A stretch of 64,000 nucleotides of DNA from JAKEFM01 sp035695825 (GTDB taxonomy: Bacteria > Planctomycetota > UBA1135 > JAKEFM01), in assembly GCA_035695825.1 (NCBI GenBank), contig DASRRH010000004.1:1-64000 (forward strand). The letters are read 5' to 3'. A model generated the notes under the pieces. The model was not told where the DNA came from and searched no databases. It saw nothing but the letters and a program-made list of their open reading frames with translations. The translations under genes and the position numbers were made by a program. Each line of letters begins with the position of its first letter. Within the stretch, counting starts at the first letter, position 1. Shown in pieces: positions 8,970 through 17,621 of this stretch.

Positions 8970-10088
8970 TCAAGGGTTGTGCGTCCGGAGGGCTCCGGGG
9001 CCTCCGGCGCCGGCTGCGGGCTCCTCCCTCTCCGCTTCCGGTCCTCGACCCACGCCGACCCGGGAGAGGTCCGGGAGGAGGCAGGCGTCCGAGGCCTGGG
9101 CCTCGGACCTGCCTGGATGCCGCGGGGGGGGAGGGAGCGTCCTGCGCCGCCGGCGGTCCCTCCCCCCGAGGACGTCGAGGAGGATCTCCTCGAGGAGGAG
9201 GGGGTCGAAGGGGAAGAGCGCTCCCGATCGGAGGTACTCCAGAGCGGCCCGCCCGGGGCGTCCGAGGAGACGGTCGTGGCGCGCGGCCTGTCGGAGGAGG
9301 CGCGCCTTGGCGCGGCGTTCCAAGAGTCGAGCGCGCAGTCCGCGGGCCGGCCCGCCGAGGATGGCGAGGGCCTCCTCCAGCGGCTCGCGTTCGCCTCGGG
9401 AGCGGGCGCGCGCGCAGCGGCGGACGAGCTCCGCCATCGCCTCCTGCCGGACGAAGTTGCGCGCGGAGACCCCCTCGGGGTGGGTCCGCCACCAATAGAG
9501 GACCTGAGGCAGGTTGGCGAGCCGACCCCGCTCCGCGAGGCGCGTCCACAGGTCGTAGTCCTCGACGAGGCGCATGGCGGCGCGGTAGCCGCCGGCCGCG
9601 CGGAGGACCGCCGCGCGCAGGACGACCGACCCATGCTGGAAGCGGTTTCCCGTCACGAGGCCGGTCCGGATCGCCGCATCGCCGCAGGGGACGGGGGTCT
9701 CGTAGAGGACCCGGTCCTCGGCGTCGATCGCTGCGAACCGCGTCCCCACGAGGACGTGCGTGGGGCTCCCCTCGAGGAACGCCACCTGACGCCCGATCCT
9801 CTCGGGGGCGCAGAGGTCGTCGGCGTCCATTCGCGCGAGGTAGGCTCCGCGGGCGAGCTCGACCCCGTGGTTCAGCGCGGCGACGAGGCCGCGCCCCTCG
9901 GGGCGAACGACACGGACGCGAGGGTCGCCGACGCGCTCCACCCACTCCGCCGAACCGTCCGTGGTCCCGTCGTCGACGGCGATCACCTCGAGGTCCCGGA
10001 GGGTCTGGCGGAGAACGCACTCGAGGGCCGCCGGAAAGAATCGGCCCGGGTCGCGAAAGGGGAGGAGGACGGAGACGAGGGGCCTCAC
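8970..10088 (-). CDS. Family 2 glycosyltransferase
   Basis: 372 aa from GTG 10088, which overlaps the TGA of the flippase gene by four bases (GTGA), so the two are translationally coupled. The GT-A fold is clear: 'PLVSVLLPFRD' at the N-terminus, 'VIAVDDGTTDGSAEW' for nucleotide binding, the DxD-like 'ARMDADD', and 'EDYDLWTRLAERG' as the acceptor/base region. The enzyme should transfer a sugar from a nucleotide donor to a glycan or lipid at the inner membrane face. The last 100 residues are basic and low in complexity. With the adjacent flippase it forms a small cell-surface glycan operon, separate from the large locus beyond 30 kb. Confidence 0.88.
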   Translation of the reverse strand: MRPLVSVLLPFRDPGRFFPAALECVLRQTLRDLEVIAVDDGTTDGSAEWVERVGDPRVRVVRPEGRGLVAALNHGVELARGAYLARMDADDLCAPERIGRQVAFLEGSPTHVLVGTRFAAIDAEDRVLYETPVPCGDAAIRTGLVTGNRFQHGSVVLRAAVLRAAGGYRAAMRLVEDYDLWTRLAERGRLANLPQVLYWWRTHPEGVSARNFVRQEAMAELVRRCARARSRGEREPLEEALAILGGPARGLRARLLERRAKARLLRQAARHDRLLGRPGRAALEYLRSGALFPFDPLLLEEILLDVLGGRDRRRRRTLPPPPRHPGRSEAQASDACLLPDLSRVGVGRGPEAEREEPAAGAGGPGALRTHNP

Positions 10089-11650
10089 GCGCGGGGCGGG
10101 GGGGGACGGACCCCCGGAAGGGGAACGAGGGCGCGGAGGACCTCCCGGTCCACCCCGCGGAAGACTCCCGTCGCGCGCCCGACGAAGAAGTAGGCGGCGG
10201 CCATCGCGGGCACGCAAAGGCCCGCGCACAGCGCGGCGTTCTCCTGGAACAGGCGAGCGCCGAGCGCTCCGACTCCGGCGCACGCGGCGAGGCCCGGAAG
10301 GAGCGCCGCGAGCCTCCGGAGCGGGGGCTTCGCCCCGAAGAGCGCGGCCGCGGCGCCGACGACGACGGCGCTCTCGAAGACCTGGGCGGTCGTGTTCGCC
10401 CACGAGGCGCCGAGGGCGCCGCCGCGGGGGATCCAGGCGAAGTCGAGGGCGAGGTTGGCCGCCGCTCCGGCGCCCGCGACGAGGAGCATCCAGGGGGCCT
10501 TCGAGGAGGAGAGGATGAGGTGCGAGGCGGCGCTCGACACGATCGAGAGGACCGCGCCGACCGCGAGGATCCCGACGACCGGCGCGCTCGGGAGGTAGCG
10601 TTCCGAGAAGACGAGGGAGACGAGCGGGCGGGCGAGGAGGGCTCCGATCGCGGCAAGAGGGAGGCCGACGGCGGCCATCTGGAAAAAGGCTCGGCCGTAG
10701 AGCTCCGCGGCGGCCGCCTCTCCGCCGCGCGCCCGGCGCTCGGGGTAGGCTGCGGGGAGGACCGCCGAGATGGAGCCGGGGACCAGCTCGACGGCCGCTC
10801 CGACGACCCCGAACGGCAAGGCGTAGAAGGCGACCTCGGAGGCCGACCAAAGCGCGCCGAGGAAGACCACCTCGAAGCGCGTCCACGTGACGAGGGTGAG
10901 GGCCCCCAGGGCGAACCGCGCCGCCGCGTAGCGCGCGACCTCGGAGACGGCGGGAGCCGTCGATCCCGGCCCACCCTTCTCCCGGTCGTTTCTCCACGCC
11001 CGCGCGTAGGCCGCCAGAGCGCCGACGGAGGCGAGGAGGGAGGCCGCCAGCACTCCCGGCACGCCGAGGCCGGCGAGGAGGGCGGCCGCCTCGAGGGCGA
11101 AGGAGGCGAGGGCCGTGGCGAAGCCGATCCGCGCGGGCGTCGCGAAGTTCTGCCGCGCCAGGAGGTAGGCCCGCGCGACGTCGCCGACCGCGATCGGCGG
11201 GATGGCCGCGAAGGCGGCCGCGGCCACGAGGGCCGGGTGGGGCGCTACGCGCCCGAGCGCGGGGGCGGCGAGCAGCGCCCCGAGCGGGGCGAACGCCGCC
11301 GCCGCGAGCGCGACGGCGGCGGCCGCGCGGAGGGCGAACGCGCGCGCCCGCGGCGCGTCGAGGCCTGCGCCGAAGCGGACGGTCGCGTCCGCGAGCCCGA
11401 TCCGGGAGAGGCTCGCGACGCTGCGCGAGAAGAAGATCGCGAGGTCGAGGAGGCCGTAACCGGCGGGCCCAAGCAGGCGGGAGAGCACGACGCTCCGGAT
11501 CCCGCGCACCGCGCCGGTCCCGATTCCTCCGAGGAAGAGCGCCCGGACGTTTCCGGCGAAGGCGGGGACCGGGCCGGGGGGGGGCGCATCCGCGGTCTCC
11601 AGGGGAGGCGCGAGGGCCGGCGGGCAGGGAGGGGAGGCGGCGGTCGGCAA
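10085..11650 (-). CDS. Polysaccharide (Wzx-type) flippase, MOP superfamily
   Basis: 521 aa from TTG 11650, with AAGGA seven bases upstream. After a Pro/Ala-rich N-terminus there are 12-14 hydrophobic helices. 'RGIRSVVLSRLLGPAGYGLLDLAIFF' near residues 45-75 (quoted in parts: 'SRLLGPAGYGLLDLA') is the classic first-helix signature of bacterial oligosaccharide flippases. The protein would turn lipid-linked oligosaccharides to the periplasmic face. It is coupled to the glycosyltransferase downstream and divergent from the sulfatase-like gene, with 50 bases between starts. Confidence 0.85.
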   Translation of the reverse strand: MPTAASPPCPPALAPPLETADAPPPGPVPAFAGNVRALFLGGIGTGAVRGIRSVVLSRLLGPAGYGLLDLAIFFSRSVASLSRIGLADATVRFGAGLDAPRARAFALRAAAAVALAAAAFAPLGALLAAPALGRVAPHPALVAAAAFAAIPPIAVGDVARAYLLARQNFATPARIGFATALASFALEAAALLAGLGVPGVLAASLLASVGALAAYARAWRNDREKGGPGSTAPAVSEVARYAAARFALGALTLVTWTRFEVVFLGALWSASEVAFYALPFGVVGAAVELVPGSISAVLPAAYPERRARGGEAAAAELYGRAFFQMAAVGLPLAAIGALLARPLVSLVFSERYLPSAPVVGILAVGAVLSIVSSAASHLILSSSKAPWMLLVAGAGAAANLALDFAWIPRGGALGASWANTTAQVFESAVVVGAAAALFGAKPPLRRLAALLPGLAACAGVGALGARLFQENAALCAGLCVPAMAAAYFFVGRATGVFRGVDREVLRALVPLPGVRPPPPRA

Positions 11651-11700
11651 TGCGGGTCCTTCATCGGTCGCCGGTTCCTGCCGATTAACGATTCGGCGCC

Positions 11701-13059
11701 ATGCGAACGATCCCCGTTGCGGCGGCGATCCTCGTCGCGGCGGCCGGAGCCGCGGCGCTCCTCCCCCGGTCGAAGCCCCGCGCGGCCAACCCGCTCCCCG
11801 TCATCCTTTTCACGGTCGACGCGCTGCGGGCCGACCACCTCGGCTTCCACGGCTACGCGCGGCCGACCTCGCCGGAGCTCGACGCCCTCGCGGGCGAGTC
11901 CTTCGTCTTCGAGAACGCGATCACCCCTCGCTCGAAGACGACGCCCGCCGTCGCCTCGCTGATGACCGGGGTTCTCCCGCACCGCCACGGCGTGCGTTCG
12001 CTCTACCAGCCCCTCGAGGAGGGTCCGGCGACCCTCGCGGAGATCCTGTCCGATTCCGGATACGAGACCGCCGCGTTCGTCTCGAACTTCGTGCTCAAGC
12101 GCGACTTCTCCCGGCTCGACCGCGGATTCGACCTCTACGACGACGCGCTCCCGACGCGGGAGCCGCGCCGCCCGATCTACGAGCGCGTCGCGGCCGACAC
12201 GGCCGCCGCCGTCCGCCGCTGGCTCGAGGGGCCGCGCGGGGAGCCCTCCTTCCTCTGGGTCCACTGGATGGACCCGCACGGCCCCTACCGGCCTCCCGTC
12301 GAGCGCTTCGAGCCCGCCGGCGGGGAGACGATCCCGCGCGAGGCGATCCCCGACTACCAGTACCTCGGCACGGAGAACCGCGCGGCCTACGTCGCCGCCT
12401 ACGACTCCGAGATCCGCTGCCTCGACGGGGAGATCGGCGCCCTCCTCCGGGACCTGCGCGGCCGCGGTCTCCTCGACCGGAGCCTCTTCGTCTTCACCGC
12501 CGACCACGGCGAGAGCCTCGGCGAGCACGGCGAGGTCTTCGAACACGGGAAGAACGCCTACGAGCCCTGCGCGCGCGTTCCCTTCTTCGTCCGCCCTCCG
12601 GGCGGAAAGCCGGGGGGCGTCCGGGTTCGCGAGCCGGCGAGCCTCGTCGACTTCGTCCCGACCGTTCTCGCGGCGGTCGGCCTCCCCGAGCGCCGCCTCG
12701 ACGGGCACGCCCTGTTCGACGCCTCGTGGAATCCCCTTCCGACCCCCCCCTACCGGCTCCACGAGAAGGAGGACTACCTCCGCGCGATCCGGACGGCCGA
12801 CCGCAAGGTCGTGGCGACGGTCGAGCGCGGGGAGATCGTGACCCTCGAGCGCTTCGACCTCCGCGCCGATCCGGGGGAGAGGAAGCCCGTGGAGCCGGTC
12901 GACGCGACCTGGGGCCCCCTCGAGTCGGTCCTCCGTCGCTATGTCGAGGAGAGCGTCGACCCCTTCCTCAACCTCGCCGACCTCGTCGCGCGCCGCCGGG
13001 CCGCGCTCTCCTCGGGCGCCCGGGATAGCCTCCGCGCGCTCGGCTACCTCGGGCGCTAG
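11701..13059 (+). CDS. Alkaline-phosphatase-superfamily (sulfatase-like) hydrolase with Thr nucleophile
   Basis: 452 aa. An N-terminal hydrophobic segment (residues 4-20) suggests export or anchoring. Metal-site motifs are present: 'FTVDALRADHLG' near residue 40 and 'FTADHGESLGEHGEVFEHGK' near residue 265. The sulfatase signature C/S-x-P-x-R reads T-T-P-A-V here (Thr80, 'KTTPAVASLMTG'). The formylglycine residue and its arginine are therefore missing, and Thr80 is the likely nucleophile, as in lipoteichoic-acid synthase-like and phosphoethanolamine transferase-like members. A phosphotransferase or phosphodiesterase on surface polymers is more likely than a sulfatase. A 5-bp hairpin (11680-11697) directly precedes the ATG and no ribosome site is visible. 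Confidence 0.8.
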   Translation: MRTIPVAAAILVAAAGAAALLPRSKPRAANPLPVILFTVDALRADHLGFHGYARPTSPELDALAGESFVFENAITPRSKTTPAVASLMTGVLPHRHGVRSLYQPLEEGPATLAEILSDSGYETAAFVSNFVLKRDFSRLDRGFDLYDDALPTREPRRPIYERVAADTAAAVRRWLEGPRGEPSFLWVHWMDPHGPYRPPVERFEPAGGETIPREAIPDYQYLGTENRAAYVAAYDSEIRCLDGEIGALLRDLRGRGLLDRSLFVFTADHGESLGEHGEVFEHGKNAYEPCARVPFFVRPPGGKPGGVRVREPASLVDFVPTVLAAVGLPERRLDGHALFDASWNPLPTPPYRLHEKEDYLRAIRTADRKVVATVERGEIVTLERFDLRADPGERKPVEPVDATWGPLESVLRRYVEESVDPFLNLADLVARRRAALSSGARDSLRALGYLGR

Positions 13060-13062
13060 GCG

Positions 13063-13091
13063 TTGCGGGCTCCGGCGGGCCCCCGCAGACT
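13063..13091 (+). promoter_or_regulatory. Weak promoter candidate for the DUF1570-like gene
   Basis: TTGCGG (13063-13068) and CAGACT (13086-13091) are exactly 17 bases apart, each with three of six consensus matches. A start near 13098 would put the GTG at 13101 almost at the transcript end, which fits the lack of a ribosome site there. The evidence is only positional. Confidence 0.2.
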
Positions 13092-13100
13092 GGGCCGCCG

Positions 13101-14171
13101 GTGTCCGCGATCCTTCTCCTTCCCCTCGCCCTCCTCCTCCTCCCGCCCCAGGAGAAGGAGAAGGAGCTCCGGCGCGGCAAGTGGAAGCCGCGCGACTGCC
13201 CGCCCGGGTGGACCCTCTACGACACGCGCTCCTACCAGGCGCAATCGGAGCTTCCGAGGGAGACGACGAAGCTCATCGTCGATCACCTCGAAGGGATGGT
13301 CGACTCGTACGAGACCTTCCGTCCCTTCCCGAAAGCGCAGGAGAAGTTCATTCTCAAGATCTTCGCGAGCCGGGCGCACTACCTCGCCTATGGCGCGCCC
13401 GCGATGTCCGCGGCGTACTACAGTCGCGACGCGAAGGAGCTCGTCTGCTACGACACGGGGAAGATCGGCGGCAAGGTCACGCGCGACGCCAAGGAGGCGG
13501 CGGAGGAAACGCGGAAGCGCCTCGAGGCCGAGAAGCCCCCCGACGACGCGCCCGCGTGGAGGAAGGAGGCCTGGCCGATCCTCCAGGAACTCCGCGGGCG
13601 CCTCTCCCACGACCTCCTCGGCGTCCTCTCGCACGAAGGGTGGCACCAGTACTTCCACCACTACATCGTCTCGTGGGTCGACTTCCCTTCCTGGCTCGAC
13701 GAGGGGCTCGGCGACTTCTTCTACAGGGCCTCGCCGAACGTCGCGAAGGTCGAGGAGTTCCAGAATGTCGCGCCCCTCGAGGTCCGATTCCCCGGGCTTC
13801 GCCTCGGCCTGCTCGCGGGGAAGACCGCGCCGTGGAAGGAGTTCCTCGACTTCACGCAGCAGAGGTACTACGCCGACGCGCAGACGAACTACGCTCAGGG
13901 GTGGTCGATGACGCACTTCCTCCTCACGCACCCCAACCCCAAGGTGCGCGCGATCATCCCGACCTACTTGACTGTTTTCAAAGACAAGCACCGGATGGAC
14001 CTCGCGGACGCCGCGGCCTTCCGGGGCCACGACCTCGCCGGCCTCGAGACGGAGTGGAAGGAGTACGTCGCGAAGCTTCGGTTCGACGACCCCGAGCTCC
14101 AGAAGCTCCTCGACCAGGCCGAGGCGATCCTGATGAAGCACCTCGGCGCGGGCGTGGACGGGTCGCGCTGA
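13101..14171 (+). CDS. Exported DUF1570-like zinc metallopeptidase
   Basis: 356 aa from GTG 13101. Residues 1-15 are hydrophobic (signal peptide). The zinc motif is intact, 'SHEGWHQYFHHY' (His178, Glu179, His182), and 'FPSWLDEGLGDFFY' about 25 residues later supplies the third ligand Glu, as in gluzincins and DUF1570 proteins. A Lys-rich linker (residues about 110-160) precedes the motif. Its substrate is unknown. Compare the gene at 5695, which has the same fold but a broken motif: this one should be active. It follows the sulfatase-like gene after 41 bases on the same strand. Confidence 0.8.
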   Translation: MSAILLLPLALLLLPPQEKEKELRRGKWKPRDCPPGWTLYDTRSYQAQSELPRETTKLIVDHLEGMVDSYETFRPFPKAQEKFILKIFASRAHYLAYGAPAMSAAYYSRDAKELVCYDTGKIGGKVTRDAKEAAEETRKRLEAEKPPDDAPAWRKEAWPILQELRGRLSHDLLGVLSHEGWHQYFHHYIVSWVDFPSWLDEGLGDFFYRASPNVAKVEEFQNVAPLEVRFPGLRLGLLAGKTAPWKEFLDFTQQRYYADAQTNYAQGWSMTHFLLTHPNPKVRAIIPTYLTVFKDKHRMDLADAAAFRGHDLAGLETEWKEYVAKLRFDDPELQKLLDQAEAILMKHLGAGVDGSR

Positions 14172-14211
14172 CCCGGCGGGGCCTCCGCGCCCTACCGGAC
14201 GCCGAGGCCGC

Positions 14212-15432
14212 TCACTCCTTCTTCTTCTTCTTCGCGGGCTTCGACGTGGGAGCATCCTTCCCCGCGCCGCGCTCGGGGGGCCCGGAATCGCGGTCCTTGT
14301 GCTTCCCCTCCTCCCGGGCGTGGCGGCGCTCCTGGATCTGCCTCTCGCGTTCCTCTTGTTCGTGCTTGGCCCGGAGCTCCTCCTTGTGGCGCTTCTGGAG
14401 CTCCTCCGGACCGACGCCGGGGGGCGGGTTCGCCTTTTCGCGGCGATGCTGTTCTTCGAGCGTCTCGGTCGCCTGAGCGTCGTTGGCGTCGAGGGCGCGA
14501 TGCTCCGCCTCGTGGCGTCGGAAAAGCTCCTCCTCCTCTGCCGCCGGCTCCGGCCCGGGCTCGTCGCGGTCGGACTTCTTCGCCGGGGCCGGGCCGCGGC
14601 GCTTCGCCTTCGCGACCGGCGGGCGGAACACGCGGACCGTGTCCTCGCCCTCCGGGCTGCCGGCGAGCTCGCCGGCGGAGCCGATCTCCTGCACCCGCCG
14701 CCGCGGGACGGGGCGACCCGTCGCCTGCTCGATCCGCTGCGGGGGGAGGCCGACGTTCACGATCCGGTTGTTCACGACCGTAATGTTCGTCACGTTCTGG
14801 GTGGTCTTGATGATCGTGACGTTGCGCGCCGGCAGGACGATCTCCTCCCGGATCCGGGGCGCGAGGATCGCGGTCTCCGGGACGAACACCCAGGCGGGCG
14901 GCGGGATTCCCACCGAGACGTCGAAGTGCGCGAAGTTCGGCCCCACGCCCGCGGCGAATCCGACGGCCGGTGGAAGCGGGGCCCATCCGACGAAGCCCGC
15001 CCCGCCGCGCCAGGCGACCCACGCCGGCCCCCAGACCGCCCCGGGGACCCAGGTCCATCCGTACTCGTTGTCGAAAGTCCATCGCCCGTAGTGGTAGACG
15101 GCCCATCCCCACGGCTCGTCGGAAGCCCAGAGCCAGCCATGCTCGTCCGTGTAGACCCAGCGCCCCACGCAATACGGGCGCCATCCCGGGGCGACCCGAG
15201 GGACCCAGACCCATCCGTAGGGATCGTGCCAAACCCAGAGGCCGTACGGCCGGAGGGGCTCGCGGAACGGCGTCGGGTCGGCGACGTCGGCGTCGGGCGG
15301 AGGGGAGGGGGGCGGAGGCGGGGACGGCCGCTCCGCTCGGGGGGGCGGGGGAGTGTGGTAGACCACGTGGCGCACGCACCCCGTGAGGAGGAGGAGGGCG
15401 GTCGCTTGAAACCGAAGCCTGTCGCGAGACAT
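14212..15432 (-). CDS. DUF6600-like Trp-rich lipoprotein
   Basis: 406 aa. The ATG has GGGAGG upstream. The lipobox 'LLLLTGC' is at residues 14-20. After a Pro-rich linker, residues about 60-165 carry repeated Tyr/Trp/Gly units such as 'YGLWVWHDPYGWVWVP', 'GRWVYTDEHGWLWAS' and 'GRWTFDNEYGWTWVP', the hallmark of DUF6600 proteins. Residues 170-250 contain an Asn/Val-rich stretch ('NVTIIKTTQNVTNITVVNN'). The last 150 residues are highly charged and likely coiled-coil, ending in a run of lysines. The function of the family is unknown; an anchored, peptidoglycan- or polymer-binding role would fit. A TAAGAT box at 15469-15464 lies 32 bases upstream. Confidence 0.8.
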   Translation of the reverse strand: MSRDRLRFQATALLLLTGCVRHVVYHTPPPPRAERPSPPPPPSPPPDADVADPTPFREPLRPYGLWVWHDPYGWVWVPRVAPGWRPYCVGRWVYTDEHGWLWASDEPWGWAVYHYGRWTFDNEYGWTWVPGAVWGPAWVAWRGGAGFVGWAPLPPAVGFAAGVGPNFAHFDVSVGIPPPAWVFVPETAILAPRIREEIVLPARNVTIIKTTQNVTNITVVNNRIVNVGLPPQRIEQATGRPVPRRRVQEIGSAGELAGSPEGEDTVRVFRPPVAKAKRRGPAPAKKSDRDEPGPEPAAEEEELFRRHEAEHRALDANDAQATETLEEQHRREKANPPPGVGPEELQKRHKEELRAKHEQEERERQIQERRHAREEGKHKDRDSGPPERGAGKDAPTSKPAKKKKKE

Positions 15433-15494
15433 GAGCGAGCCTCCCGCGGGAGATGGGGCGCGGATCTTAGCCGGCTGCGCTCGAGGCGGCGTCC

Positions 15495-17285
15495 GTGGCA
15501 GGATGGAGCCCCTCCCCCCGGGTGAACGCGCGTTCCTCCTCCGTCCGGTTCGTCGCGGTCGCGTGGGGCCTCGCCGGCTGCACGGCCTCCGGGGTCCGGT
15601 CGCGGGGACCCGGAAACCTCCCTCCCGACCTCGACGCGCGCTACACGTTCGAGCTCGTCCGCGCCGCGGAGACCTTCGTGCGGGTCCGGGTCGAGGCGCG
15701 GGGCACGCGGGAAGGGGAAACGACCTTCGCGATCCAGGAGCATTGGGGAGGTGTCGAACACTTCGAGGAGGGCATCCGCGCCGTGGAGGTCCGGGACCGT
15801 GCCGGCCGGGCGCTGTCCGTCGAGCGACCCGCCTCGAACCGCTGGTCGGTCCGCCACGCGCCCTCGGAGGCGATCGAGGCCTCCTACGAGATCGCCCCGA
15901 CCGGGACCGAGGTCGAGGACAGCCGCGAGGGGAGGTATCGACCCGTGCTCGTCCCCTCCCTCTTCCACCTCATCGGGGAGACCGGACTTCTCTGGCCCGA
16001 ACACCTCGAGGGGGACGAGCCGCGCGCGATCGAGGTGTGCTGGCGGGGGTTCGAGGAGGCCGGCTGGAAGGTGATCTCCTCCTTCGGCGCCGAGCCCACG
16101 CGCTTCCGCGTGAGCCGATCGCTGCCCGACTTCCGCCACGCCCTCTTCCTCGCCGGCGACCTCCGCCTCCACCGCGTGCCCCTGCCGGGCGGGACGCTCG
16201 ACGTCGCGATCGCGGGGACAGATTGGGAATTCACGGACGCCGCCTTCGTCGAGATGGCGACGAAGATCGTCGAGAGCGGCCGCGACTTCTTCGACGACCA
16301 CCGCTACCCCACGTTTCGGATCAGCCTGATCCCGGTCGGAAAGAAGGATCCCCGCTCCCACTCCCTCGGCGGGACGGGGCTGGTCGATTCCTTCGCGCTC
16401 TTTCTGCGGCCGAGCACGCGGCTCGAGCTCGAGCCGGGAGGAGGTCGCGGGCTTCGCGGGCTCCTCGCCCACGAGCTGTTCCACCATTGGAACGGGCAGA
16501 GGATCGAGCGCGTCGAGCCCGAGCCGCTCGTCTACTGGTTCTCCGAGGGGTTCACGGACTTCTACGCGCGACGGCTGCTCCTGCGTTCCGGGCTCCTCAC
16601 GCCCGAGGAGTACGCCGCGGACCTGAACGAGTCGGTCGCCGGCTACTTCACGAGCCCCGTCCGCAACGAGCCGAACGAGCGCATCCTCGCCGACTTCTGG
16701 AGGAACGGGGACGTCGAGAAGCTCCCCTACCGCAGGGGGGACGTCGTCGCCGTCCTGACCGATGCGGCGATCCGGAAGGCGTCCGGGGGCGCGCGGAGCC
16801 TCGACGATTTCATGCGCGACCTCCTCGAGCGCGCGACGAGCGGGGGGGAGAAGGTGAGCACCGAGAGTCTCGTCGAAGGGATCGGCCGGGCGACGTCGAC
16901 CGAGTTCGCCGAGCGCATCCGCCGGATCGTCGTCGACGGGGAGACGGCGACGATCGAGGCCGACGTCCTCGAGCCCTGCCTCGAGGGGCGCGTGGAGACG
17001 GTCGCGGCCTTCGAGCCGGGTTTCGACGTGGAGGCGTCGGTCAAGGCGAAGGTCGCGACCGGCGTGGTCGAGGGGTCGGAGGCGCATCGGGCCGGGCTCC
17101 GGAACGACCAGGCACTCAAGGGATGGAGCATCTCCCACGGGAGGACCGACCTGCCGATCGAGCTCACCGTGGTGGACTCGGGCGCGGAGAGGCGCCTCTC
17201 GTTCTTCCCGCGGGGAAAGCCGGTCCCGGTGCCGAGGTTCCGCGTCCGACCGGGCGCCGGAGAGGAGTGCCGGGCGAGGCTCTGA
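15495..17285 (+). CDS. M61-type (glycyl aminopeptidase-like) metallopeptidase lipoprotein
   Basis: 596 aa from GTG 15495 (GAGG eight bases upstream). A GTG at 15522 would leave a tighter signal peptide. The lipobox 'GLAGC' predicts lipid anchoring. The N-terminal half is beta-rich as in M61 enzymes. The gluzincin motif 'LLAHELFHHWNGQRI' (His326, Glu327, His330) is intact, with 'YWFSEGFTDFYARRLLLRSG' giving the third ligand. The final 90 residues resemble a degenerate PDZ domain, also typical of M61. The enzyme probably removes N-terminal residues from peptides outside the cytoplasm. It is divergent from the DUF6600-like gene and has a small lipoprotein gene six bases downstream. Confidence 0.85.
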   Translation: MAGWSPSPRVNARSSSVRFVAVAWGLAGCTASGVRSRGPGNLPPDLDARYTFELVRAAETFVRVRVEARGTREGETTFAIQEHWGGVEHFEEGIRAVEVRDRAGRALSVERPASNRWSVRHAPSEAIEASYEIAPTGTEVEDSREGRYRPVLVPSLFHLIGETGLLWPEHLEGDEPRAIEVCWRGFEEAGWKVISSFGAEPTRFRVSRSLPDFRHALFLAGDLRLHRVPLPGGTLDVAIAGTDWEFTDAAFVEMATKIVESGRDFFDDHRYPTFRISLIPVGKKDPRSHSLGGTGLVDSFALFLRPSTRLELEPGGGRGLRGLLAHELFHHWNGQRIERVEPEPLVYWFSEGFTDFYARRLLLRSGLLTPEEYAADLNESVAGYFTSPVRNEPNERILADFWRNGDVEKLPYRRGDVVAVLTDAAIRKASGGARSLDDFMRDLLERATSGGEKVSTESLVEGIGRATSTEFAERIRRIVVDGETATIEADVLEPCLEGRVETVAAFEPGFDVEASVKAKVATGVVEGSEAHRAGLRNDQALKGWSISHGRTDLPIELTVVDSGAERRLSFFPRGKPVPVPRFRVRPGAGEECRARL

Positions 17286-17291
17286 CCGACC

Positions 17292-17563
17292 GTGAAGCCC
17301 GGCTGGAAGCGTGCGGGGCCGTTGCTCGTCCTCGGCGCGATCGTGGTTCCGGCGACCCTCTTCGTCGGTTCCTGCGCGCTCGGCGCGAAGCGGGTCTGTA
17401 CGGGACTTGGTTGCACTACCGTCCGACCGGCGCGGAGGAGCGGTGCGGAGGAGGGACCTGGAAGGAGTTCCGGGCCGTCGGGGTCGACGGAGAGATCCTC
17501 GTCGGGCTGGCAAGGTCCCGTCGGGCAGAGCCCGGATGGAGGCGCCCGTGCTGGCATCGGTGA
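17292..17563 (+). pseudogene. Small lipoprotein with an apparent frameshift
   Basis: A GTG at 17292 opens a clean lipoprotein signal peptide ('LLVLGAIVVPATLFVGSC', Cys29) with GC-rich third codon positions. After 'ALGAKRV' this frame becomes atypical. The frame one base back gives 'YGTWLHYRPTGAEERC' and 'GTWKEFRAVGVDGEILVGLA', which reads like real protein and stops at 17563. A one-base change near 17390-17400 would join both parts into a lipoprotein of about 90 aa. The gene may be broken, mis-sequenced, or use a programmed -1 shift. I do not recognise its family. Alternatively the first frame could simply continue to 17597. Confidence 0.4.
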
Positions 17564-17594
17564 TCGATCCCGGGGCGTCCTCCGCGCGCCTCCC

Positions 17595-17600
17595 TAGAAT
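17595..17600 (+). promoter_or_regulatory. TAGAAT -10-like box before the serine hydrolase gene
   Basis: TAGAAT matches the -10 consensus at five of six positions and lies 22 bases before the ATG at 17622. No -35 is recognisable at the usual distance. Similar TAGGAT boxes precede other genes in the window. Confidence 0.3.
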
Positions 17601-17621
17601 CCGGCGCCGGAGAGGCCCGCC

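Noticed and set aside
11701..13059. Calling this gene a sulfatase
   Set aside because: The formylglycine Cys/Ser and its Arg are missing, so only the superfamily is supported.
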